The translations under genes were made by a program, and so were the position numbers. Positions 55,301 through 63,300 of a DNA stretch of 64,000 nucleotides are shown here, piece after piece. The notes beneath the pieces are model-generated. The model did no database searches, was not told the origin of the DNA, and saw only the letters and a program-made list of their open reading frames with translations. Each line of letters opens with the position of its first letter. The stretch's first letter is position 1. The stretch is from Promethearchaeota archaeon. GTDB taxonomy: Archaea; Asgardarchaeota; Lokiarchaeia; Helarchaeales; RDOG01. The stretch is taken from the NCBI GenBank assembly GCA_011365055.1, contig RDOG01000019.1:1-64000 (forward strand), written 5' to 3'.

Positions 55301-55636
55301 TGAAGTATTATTCATAAGGAAACTTAAAGAGGTTTGTAAATTTATAGTGATATTATGATTAATATAGTTTAAAAATGTTGAAATGCTTATATTAACTTTA
55401 TCATCGAATGATCCTTGAAATAAAGTAATTTTAGGTGTTTCAAAATTATATATATTAGAGATAATATTGCTTAATGTCGAATTTTGTTCTATATCAAAAA
55501 TATTATCAGTTTGTGGCAAATTATTCTTATTTAAAAATTCAAAGGTTTTCGTAGTTGTATAAATTCCAAAAGATATTTGTCCTATAAATAAAATAATTAA
55601 TAATGTTGTATATACTTGAACAGTATTATATTTCAA
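52358..55636 (-). pseudogene. Secreted caspase-like (clan CD) peptidase with Ig-like repeats, four in-frame stops
   Basis: One reading frame of 1093 codons runs through the locus, broken only by TAG (55232-55234), TAA (55067-55069), TAA (53960-53962) and TAA (53270-53272), with no frameshift. The start (TTG, GGAAG upstream) leads a signal-peptide or anchor helix (TTLLIILFIGQISFG). A clan CD pair follows: ILIFSHG (His codon 55277-55279) and IYIAVCFGS (Cys codon 55172-55174), which lies between stops 1 and 2. Then come hydrophobic and repeat domains, with at least two Ig/cadherin-like units (SVSAMDPSGIAS, IRVNATNADLDRG) across stops 3 and 4, and a helical C terminus. Each stop could come from a Gln codon by one C-to-T change; GNYTI-stop-VTASDAAGN parallels HLIQVEATDND within the same protein. 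The region is more GC-rich than its surroundings. Confidence 0.8.
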
Positions 55637-55756
55637 TTTACCTCTTCCTTTCAAATTAATAAAAAGTAAAAATTTATATAATAAAATAAATTTTAGTAAT
55701 ATATTATTATGAGGAATGTTCTGAATTATTAATCTTATAAGAAAGGAGCATATAAA

Positions 55757-55984
55757 ATGGGAGATAATTCAATTAACAAAAAATCTAACCGTCCAGGACG
55801 TATTGAAATTATAATAATTTCGATACTTTTTGCTTTTATTTGGATTATATTTGTGATATCTTTCATTTTTGAACTCAATGGATTTAATGCGCAAATTCTT
55901 ACGGCTATTTCAACATTAATAGTTATATCAATTATTACTTGGCTTTTTTTTCGATATCAGGTATTTCCGCGAAATGAAGATTAA
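55757..55984 (+). CDS. Small two-TM membrane protein
   Basis: A 75-residue protein with two membrane helices (IIIISILFAFIWIIFVISFI and LTAISTLIVISIITWLFF) and charged ends. AAAGGAG precedes the ATG by about eight bases. No family recognised. It is divergent from the caspase-like locus. Confidence 0.6.
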   Translation: MGDNSINKKSNRPGRIEIIIISILFAFIWIIFVISFIFELNGFNAQILTAISTLIVISIITWLFFRYQVFPRNED

Positions 55985-56353
55985 TTATACGGTAGACAGG
56001 TCAGAAATTCTGTAATTCCAACTTAAATTAAGAACGTTTCGATTTAAATTCCTTTCGTTAAGATCGTTTCCCTCTCCCGTTTCAATGCTGAAAGTACCGA
56101 AAGCTCAGGATTAGATCGGAAATGCCCATCTTAACCGCAATGGCAGCATTGACCATCATCAGGATGCTTTATACTTATTTTTTCTTATTAAAACTTCTAT
56201 CTAAATTAAAAATGAGATATACATGTTCACCGTGATATCTTGGAATATTAAATCTAAAGACCGAAATACGCAAAATAACGATAAATTTTTGTCCAGAACT
56301 TTATTTACTTTTTTTTATTTTAAAATAGAATAATTAAGTTAATTTTTTAGCTA
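55985..56353. other. 369-bp intergenic region with hairpin candidates
   Basis: No gene-like frame is seen. The left two-thirds are more GC-rich than usual for this genome and contain the stem listed separately; the right part is AT-rich and ends at the regulator gene's stop. TCACCGTGA at about 56228 is a short palindrome. Confidence 0.4.
56082..56152. ncRNA. Candidate structured RNA with 9-bp stem
   Basis: TCAATGCTG (56082-56090) pairs perfectly with CAGCATTGA (56144-56152). Inside, TGCCCAT can pair with ATGGCA as a second, bulged hairpin. The GC-rich composition in a gene-free gap suggests a folded RNA; strand and class are unknown. Confidence 0.3.
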
Positions 56354-56827
56354 TTATTCCAAAATTTCATCTATATTTTCGTAATTTATTTCATTTAATA
56401 ATTTATAAACGGGTAATACTTTAAAGAAATTCGTGAAATACGTATTTAATCCAATATAAAGACTATTTTCATGTAATTCCTCTGGGAATTTTTTAATATC
56501 TTCCCAAACTTTCTGGAATTCTTTTTCTTTTTTAAGATACAATTCTGTTGAACCCATGAATGTGCGAGCAACAAATTCAGGCATTTTAGGTAAGATATAA
56601 CGATAAGGAACTCGTCCTTTTGGTTTATATTCATCAATGATTTTACGTTCAACTAGTTCTTTAAGAACTTGGGAAATTGCACCTGCAGAAAATCCTGTTA
56701 AGGTCTGCAGTTGTTTTTGTGTTAATTCATGCCGAAAATAAAAGTTGGATAAGACTGTAGCTTTAATGGGATCCCTTCCATAATTTATGTTTGTATTAAT
56801 GAAAAATTCAATAATTTTATTTTCCAT
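56354..56827 (-). CDS. MarR/GbsR-like winged-helix regulator (second of pair)
   Basis: A winged-helix protein with ELTQKQLQTLTGFSAGAISQVLKELVERKII, the same recognition helix as in the upstream paralog, followed by a helical dimerisation half. This is GbsR-like text. The frame extends upstream into the first gene; the ATG at 56827 (about 157 residues) follows GAGGAAG, whereas a TTG at 56872 would overlap the previous stop. It lies just downstream of its paralog, from which it was probably duplicated. Confidence 0.75.
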   Translation of the reverse strand: MENKIIEFFINTNINYGRDPIKATVLSNFYFRHELTQKQLQTLTGFSAGAISQVLKELVERKIIDEYKPKGRVPYRYILPKMPEFVARTFMGSTELYLKKEKEFQKVWEDIKKFPEELHENSLYIGLNTYFTNFFKVLPVYKLLNEINYENIDEILE

Positions 56828-56861
56828 TTTATTTATTTCTTCCTCAATTTCAATTATTTCT

Positions 56862-57434
56862 TTACGTAGCAACTTTAAACATCTCCGTCGCAATTTTTTT
56901 CGCCATATTTTCGAGAATCGTGATAATAGGAGAAAAATCTTCATAAAAAAATTGTAATCTTTGAATTCTTTCTGGAATAGAATGTTTAATCATTTCCAAT
57001 CTTCCTTCATTTCCAGCTTTCTCTTCAATTTGTTCAACACGATAATTAATGTGTTTTAATGACTTCTCGATACTTTTCATCAAAGACTTCATTTTTCTTA
57101 TACGAGTGTCTATTAATCCCGAAGAAGAACTAATCATTATTGGACCAATTTCTACTACCTTATATAATTTTTGGTGCTTACCAGGAATATTATGCTTACT
57201 TAAAATGCCTAGAACTAATAATTGATTGAGAGTTTGAGAAATGGTTCCTGCAGAATAACCTGTTAAATCTTGAAGTTGTCTTTGAGTTAATTCCTTTCTT
57301 GTATATAAATATCCAAATATAGTGGAAAATGTTGGACTTGTATTTTTTGCCCTACCACTTTCTACGAAAAAGTCAACTACTAATTTCTCATAAGCGTCCA
57401 TTTTTTTATGATATTCTTCCAATGGTTCCTTCAT
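56862..57434 (-). CDS. MarR/GbsR-like winged-helix regulator (first of pair)
   Basis: The 190-residue protein has the winged-helix core KELTQRQLQDLTGYSAGTISQTLNQLLVLGIL and a wing with KHQKLYKVV, then a coiled-coil dimerisation half (IRKMKSLMKSIEKSLKHINY). It is divergent from an ABC exporter operon, with two perfect dyads in the shared gap, so it likely controls that operon and itself. Ligand unknown. Confidence 0.8.
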   Translation of the reverse strand: MKEPLEEYHKKMDAYEKLVVDFFVESGRAKNTSPTFSTIFGYLYTRKELTQRQLQDLTGYSAGTISQTLNQLLVLGILSKHNIPGKHQKLYKVVEIGPIMISSSSGLIDTRIRKMKSLMKSIEKSLKHINYRVEQIEEKAGNEGRLEMIKHSIPERIQRLQFFYEDFSPIITILENMAKKIATEMFKVAT

Positions 57435-57477
57435 TCGTTTTCAAAAATAAATATAAAAAACCTCGTTTAAATTTTTT

Positions 57478-57498
57478 ATTTTCAAAAAATATGAAAAT
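57478..57498. promoter_or_regulatory. Inverted repeat 1 in the regulator/ABC promoter region
   Basis: ATTTTCA (57478-57484) and TGAAAAT (57492-57498) are exact inverted copies with seven bases between, in the gap between the GbsR-like gene and the ABC operon. It is AT-rich, so chance is less remote than for repeat 2. Confidence 0.35.
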
Positions 57499-57513
57499 AA
57501 AAAAAATTTTATG

Positions 57514-57536
57514 TTAACCAAAAAAAGAATGGTTAA
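57514..57536. promoter_or_regulatory. Inverted repeat 2, likely operator of the ABC exporter operon
   Basis: TTAACCA (57514-57520) and TGGTTAA (57530-57536) are exact inverted copies with nine bases between, a spacing that suits a winged-helix dimer. It lies about 85 bp upstream of the ABC gene ATG. Confidence 0.5.
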
Positions 57537-57619
57537 ACACTAATCAAAAATAATGCCTAATTTTTAATTAATGATTTCACGGAATTTGAAAGTAGTGAAA
57601 AAAAAATTAAGTGATTAAA

Positions 57620-58549
57620 ATGAATGAATCGATAATAATTGAAACAAAAAATTTAACTAAATATTATAATAAAATTCGTGGTATAGAAAACCTGGACTTA
57701 AAAATACTTAAAGGCGAAATTTTTGGGTTACTTGGACCAAATGGAGCAGGGAAAACCACAACAATAAGAGTTTTATTGGACTTAATTAGGAAAACCTCAG
57801 GTGAAGCATTTATTTTTGGATTAGATTGCCATGAAAATTCTGCAGAAATATTACAAAGAGTAGCTTATCTTCCAGGTGAATTAGGATTGTATAAAGAAAA
57901 AACAGCAAGGAAAAATCTGGATATTTTATTAGGAATGTATAAAAAACCAATTCCAAGAAGAAGAATAGAAGAACTAGCCGAACGTTTAAGACTTAATTTA
58001 AATAGGAAAGTAGAAGAACTTAGCAAGGGTAATAAACAAAAGGTGGGGATTATACTTGCACTTGCTCCTGAAGTCGATTTATTAATTGCGGACGAACCAA
58101 CTTCTGGTCTAGATCCATTGATAATGAGTGAGTTTTATAAAATTCTTTATGAACAACAAAAAGAAAATGAGACTACTGCCTTATTAAGCTCTCATAGACT
58201 TGAGGAAGTTGAACGTGTTGCTCATAGAGTAGGTGTAATTCGTGAAGGAAACATTATTGAATTAGCCACAGTTGAAAAGTTAAAAAAATTAGCTTTGAAA
58301 GAAGTAATAATTGAATTTACTAATCAAAAAGATTTATTTGAATTTAAAAAGAAAAATCCAGAATATAGCGAAGAAAGTAGAAAAAATGGTTTAAAAGAGA
58401 CTCAGATAGTTTTTCATGTAGCAAGAAATAAATTAAAGAATTTGCTCATTTCACTTTCTCAAGAAGATTTAAGGGATCTTGACATCGTTAGTCCGGCACT
58501 CGAAGAATTATTTCTAAAATATTATGAACAAAAGGAGGATGTAAAATGA
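57620..58549 (+). CDS. ABC transporter ATP-binding protein
   Basis: The protein has Walker A (LLGPNGAGKTTTIRV), a Q-loop region, the signature LSKGNKQKVGI (LSGGQ variant with Lys and Asn), Walker B LLIADEPTSGLDP and the switch SSHRLEEVE. The C-terminal extension is typical of exporter ATPases of the ABC-2/NatA type. A GTG nine bases upstream is in frame; ATG at 57620 is preferred. It overlaps the permease gene by ATGA. Substrate unknown; regulation by the divergent GbsR-like pair is likely. Confidence 0.94.
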   Translation: MNESIIIETKNLTKYYNKIRGIENLDLKILKGEIFGLLGPNGAGKTTTIRVLLDLIRKTSGEAFIFGLDCHENSAEILQRVAYLPGELGLYKEKTARKNLDILLGMYKKPIPRRRIEELAERLRLNLNRKVEELSKGNKQKVGIILALAPEVDLLIADEPTSGLDPLIMSEFYKILYEQQKENETTALLSSHRLEEVERVAHRVGVIREGNIIELATVEKLKKLALKEVIIEFTNQKDLFEFKKKNPEYSEESRKNGLKETQIVFHVARNKLKNLLISLSQEDLRDLDIVSPALEELFLKYYEQKEDVK

Positions 58550-59367
58550 ATCAAGTTATATCTTTGTTAAAAGAAAATCTTTGGGACAAAAAATGGATCA
58601 TCCTCATAATGGGTGGTTTAATAGGTCTATTAGGATTTGGGATCATTCTATTATTAGGAACCATGGATATGACATCAATTCAAAGTGTCTTAGAAACATT
58701 TCCATCAGGGTTCTTAGATTTTTTTGGAGATTCTTTAGCAGCAATTTCAACTCCATACGGATTTTTTTCATTAGAATTTTTGAACTTCATTTGGTTATAT
58801 GCAGGAATATTTATGGTTTACATTGCTAGTAGCTTACTTTCACAAGAAGTTGAAGAAAAAACCATAGATTTAGCTCTAACAAAACCTATAAAGAGATATC
58901 AGTTCCTAGGTAGCAAAATATATTTCTTAGCTGTATTCATCGGGGCAATTCTGGGAGTTACATTTCTATTAGTGACACTAGGAGTATTAACATCACCAAC
59001 ATTTCTAGAATACGGGATGTACTTGGATCGGTTGTGGGCGACCTATTTAATCACAACGTTATTTTTAATGGCTTTGTCTATGATTACTTTTTTATTTTCT
59101 ACCATCTTTTTGAAATCAAAGAAAAGCCTTGCTTTTGGAATCGCTGTATTTTTCACAATGTACTTTATTACGTCTTTTGCACCCTACATGCAGGATGCGG
59201 AATTAATTAAATTTATTTCGATATTTACTTATTTCAATCCAACACAATACCTAGTTCATGCCAATGGATTCGTGTTTTTTAGAGACTTGATAATAATGAG
59301 TTCCGTAAATACTGCTCTTATAATTGGAAGTCTTTTAATTTTTAATAAAAAAGACATTCCAAACTAA
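58546..59367 (+). CDS. ABC-2 type transporter permease
   Basis: The 273-residue membrane protein has about six helices and the ABC-2 feature EVEEKTIDLALTKPIKRYQFLGSKI between helices 2 and 3. It forms the membrane channel for the ATPase encoded just upstream (four-base overlap). Single-gene permease, so a homodimer is expected. The exported substrate is unknown. Confidence 0.9.
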   Translation: MNQVISLLKENLWDKKWIILIMGGLIGLLGFGIILLLGTMDMTSIQSVLETFPSGFLDFFGDSLAAISTPYGFFSLEFLNFIWLYAGIFMVYIASSLLSQEVEEKTIDLALTKPIKRYQFLGSKIYFLAVFIGAILGVTFLLVTLGVLTSPTFLEYGMYLDRLWATYLITTLFLMALSMITFLFSTIFLKSKKSLAFGIAVFFTMYFITSFAPYMQDAELIKFISIFTYFNPTQYLVHANGFVFFRDLIIMSSVNTALIIGSLLIFNKKDIPN

Positions 59368-59438
59368 TTTTTTTTAATATAAAGTTTAAATAAAAGAAAA
59401 ATTCAACGTTTAAATATCATTTTAGACTAGTGAATTCA

Positions 59439-60302
59439 ATGAAAGTTAAAAAATATACAATCCCTATTACATTTTTTATTATTTATTTAGTATTTATTTT
59501 AATCTTTTTAATTTTAGCGGATCCATACATACCTGATATAGGTGGAATGACAACTTTGATTCCAATAAATAATATGTTTATTCAATCCGCGATTATTCTA
59601 CTTATCATTCTCCCTATTTCGTCAATTTTGGGAATTTTTGGGGGTTATGTTTTCGCACCAATTATTCTTATATTTCATAAAAAAATTTTAGGAAAAAAAT
59701 ATGATTATAACATACAAGACAAGCCCATCTCAGATAAATTTTCGATTTTAACTCGAGGCTTTGTTCCAGTATTAATGGCAATGAATTTTGCTTTTATGTT
59801 ATCTATCCCTCAATTACAACAAGTAATCCTTTCGCCATTTTGGGCTAGTGGTTCTGGTTCGCTAGTAGATGCGATTAAAGATTTGATATCTTTGATAGTA
59901 TTATTAATTTTCACTTTTGGAATTTCTATATTTATTTTCTCTGGAACTTGGTTTCTTCTAGATTCAGGAATTGTCTATTCTACAAAAAGAGCAGTACAAA
60001 ATAAAGAAGAACCATATGAAATATTATCATTAGGGGGCTGGATAAATCGACTATTGAAGGGTTATGCAGGATTATCGGTTTTAATTACATATTTCACAAT
60101 GACAATAGAATATCTTAGAATTATATGGGATATGGGAGCAATTGGACTCATTAATTTAATAATATATCTACCTTTTCCATTTTTATTACTATTCCCTGTA
60201 ATTCCAGGATTAATCCTATCAGATATTATTATAGAACGAAGGATAAAATATGTTCGTCGAATAGCTGAAAAATTAGGCATAACCCAAAAGTTTGAGGATT
60301 AA
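59439..60302 (+). CDS. Polytopic membrane protein, unrecognised
   Basis: A protein with about six or seven membrane helices (for example ITFFIIYLVFILIFLILA and LIIYLPFPFLLLFPVIPGLIL) and a basic C-terminal tail. No family recognised. It follows the ABC permease by 71 bp on the same strand and may be part of the unit. A GTG nine bases upstream is in frame; ATG is preferred. Its stop overlaps the giant surface-protein stop by four bases. Confidence 0.65.
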   Translation: MKVKKYTIPITFFIIYLVFILIFLILADPYIPDIGGMTTLIPINNMFIQSAIILLIILPISSILGIFGGYVFAPIILIFHKKILGKKYDYNIQDKPISDKFSILTRGFVPVLMAMNFAFMLSIPQLQQVILSPFWASGSGSLVDAIKDLISLIVLLIFTFGISIFIFSGTWFLLDSGIVYSTKRAVQNKEEPYEILSLGGWINRLLKGYAGLSVLITYFTMTIEYLRIIWDMGAIGLINLIIYLPFPFLLLFPVIPGLILSDIIIERRIKYVRRIAEKLGITQKFED

Positions 60303-63300
60303 GGTAATTTTACTTCAGATTTTCGGCTTCGATAGACATTTAATCCAAAAATGACATTTGTTCCTTTTATCGTTCCATTTCCTCGGGAAGAGGCAACAAT
60401 AATAGTTTTACCAGTTGAAGAAGGACCAAATTCTTTTGTCGTATCAATCGTGAAAGTCACAATGTTACCATCAATCCCAATTTCAACATTCTGCATTTCA
60501 CGAAACCTTCTTGGTCTAATATTTTTATTTAATTCGTCAGGATACTTATAAACTACCATTCCCAAGGTTAAATTCGTACCCTTTAAGCGCCTACCGCCCT
60601 TGGAATTAGCGACGATAATTGTTTTTCCTGATGAAGATTTACCAAAATTTTTAGTAATATCAACCTTTAAATTAATTTTTACATCCTCTATTTCCCATTC
60701 AATATTGTCCATTATTCCGATTGTACCTTGTTCTTCAATAGCTTCCTTTTCGTCTATTATTTTTGATTTAGATTGTTTCTTATCTTTAAATGGTTTTTTT
60801 TCCTTAATTAATTTAATTCGTTCTCTCTCCCTATAAATGATTTCAGCAGCAACTCCAAATGTTAGCATCAATATAGATATAACAATGAAAAAAGACCAAA
60901 AAGTATCCCAATAAGGACTATTCAAAACTCCTGTTACTGTAAAAAGCGATAGATGAGTTACTTTAATCATTATATATCCCGCATAATTTTCTCCATAAAC
61001 CTCTTGATCAGTTGTATTTACTTGAATCTCAAGTACCCAATCGAGTTCCAAACTGAGTTTCATCCAAGAACCTGTGTTTTCATCGAAATAATATATAAAC
61101 AAAGCATTTTCGTTAATATCCCATGGATCTTCGGCGATTCCGTTTCCATCCCTATCAAGATCCGAAAATCTATAAAATATTAGAAACGTTGCTTCTGGTA
61201 CGGAATGTTTAAATGTTCCATTCGCAGTTAAATTAATTTCAAAATATTTAAATATAGATTTTTCGATGAAATTTAAACCATTTGTAATAGTTATTGAATG
61301 TGGAGTGGAACTTTGATTATATTTACTCACTTGTATTATTGGCAAAGCCCAATCATCAAGTAAAATTGTACCAATCATATCAGTTGTTTTTAAAATATCT
61401 ATTTCATCAATAGGGATCCCGTAAAAATAATTAGTTTCATTTTGCATGATAGGAGATGTACGATATTGGATCAAGCAAGAGTCATTAGCTATTGTAACAT
61501 TTTTACCTTTTAGAATGCTAAATACTTTTCCAACGTCTAAATAAAGTGCTCTAGGCAACATGACAATTGTCTGTTTGGGTGCATATACACCATAACGAAC
61601 AGCAATATGTCGAGTGTTGTTTTCCGTCATTAATGAAAGCTGATTTCCTGTATCCTCAAGTAAATTATAAATTAAACCTCCAACAGATGAAGAATTTTCA
61701 GGATCTGGTACACCTAATAAAACAATATAGGGAGCTTGAGTATGATTTGCTATTAATTCATTATATGAGACCACTGTAACGTTTCCAATCTCAGCAAGTT
61801 TTTGAATAAAATCACTACTTTCGTTATTAGGATCTTGATCATAGGCAAGAATGATGTTTTCTGTAAAATTAGCTTGGAAATCAGTATCAGCACTATCATT
61901 CACACCATCATAATCCGTGTCCATGACATATGGATTACTTCCCCATTCTAATTCGATGAAATCTAGGAGTCCATCTCCATCTGTATCATTAACTAATGGA
62001 TCCAACCAAAGATCTACTTCTAAACCATCAATTGCACCATCATCATCCGTATCATTCTTAATGGGATTCGTGTTATAAATTAATTCATCTCCATCTATTA
62101 ATCCATCATCATCAGAATCGATATCATTTGGATCACAATCATAAAAATACTCAAGTCCATCAAGCATAAAATCGTCATCAGTATCAGGATCGAAGAGACT
62201 TGAATTACCAAAATATTCCTGATCATCAAGTGCACCATCACTATCAGTATCATTAGAAGCAGGATTTGAACCTAAGTTAAATTCAAGCAAATCTGACAAT
62301 CCATCATCATCAGTATCATTCATATTATATGGATTTGATCCAATTAATATTTCATTGGAATCAGATAAGCCATCCTCATCAGTATCATCATTAGTTATAT
62401 TAGTTCCAATCTGATTTTCGTATAAATCAGATAAACCATCCCCATCAGTATCTGGATTCCAAGGATGTGTATTTAATAGAAATTCTTCATAATCAGATAA
62501 TCCATCAAAATCGGTATCTATCATAAAAGGAGAGCTATTTACGCTAAGTGGAATGATAGAACCGCTATTTTTATAGATAATATTCCAACCCACGACTTCT
62601 TTTAAATTTCCCATTTCATCATCATCCCAATCATAAAGAGTTCCATTAATTTGAGGTGGTATCAACGTTATATTTTCGAAGAATACTGTTATATTAGGAA
62701 ATGGATTTAGAAAACTTGCTTGTTCTAGGACGTAATAACTCGTATTTGTAATATTTTGTGCAATTGCTAGTCTCATTGGATAATGAATTAAATTCCAAGG
62801 AGGCGTATTACTTTTATCAGTTAATATAAAATTTCTATCTTCCATTCCATTATGATCAAATTTTCTTACGCATCCTTCACCAAGCGAAAGATCAAAAAGA
62901 TCTAATACATAAACCCAACCGTCAGGTCCAACTGCTATATCAATCATATTTTGATATCCATTTGGAAGGGTTGCGAGATACTCCCCATCTGAACTATTTA
63001 ATTTCACGATACGGTTTCCGTCAAGTGCATAAATGATTTCATTGGTATCATCAACCGTTATTGCACTAAGATTATCAAATTGATTAGGATCTGTACCATA
63101 ACTCCCAAAAGTTGCCAAATGAGTTCCATTAGAAAAATATTTATCTATTTGCGCAAATGATAAGGGAATGAATCTAGCTACATAGAAATAACCATTAGAA
63201 TCGACATCTAATCCTACAACTGGTTCACTACCAACAGCTTGTGATTGATTAATAAAAGTTCCATTAATATAATATCTACTGAATGAATTTCCTGTTAAAT

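Noticed and set aside
52358..55636. Genome-wide stop codon reassignment to Gln
   Set aside because: TAA ends nearly all other genes in the window in places that agree with domain ends and neighbour spacing, so a global code change does not fit.
60299..60800. GxxxxGK[ST] runs as a true P-loop NTPase
   Set aside because: Two short strand-rich repeats lack Walker B and the needed domain size, so the match is probably fortuitous.
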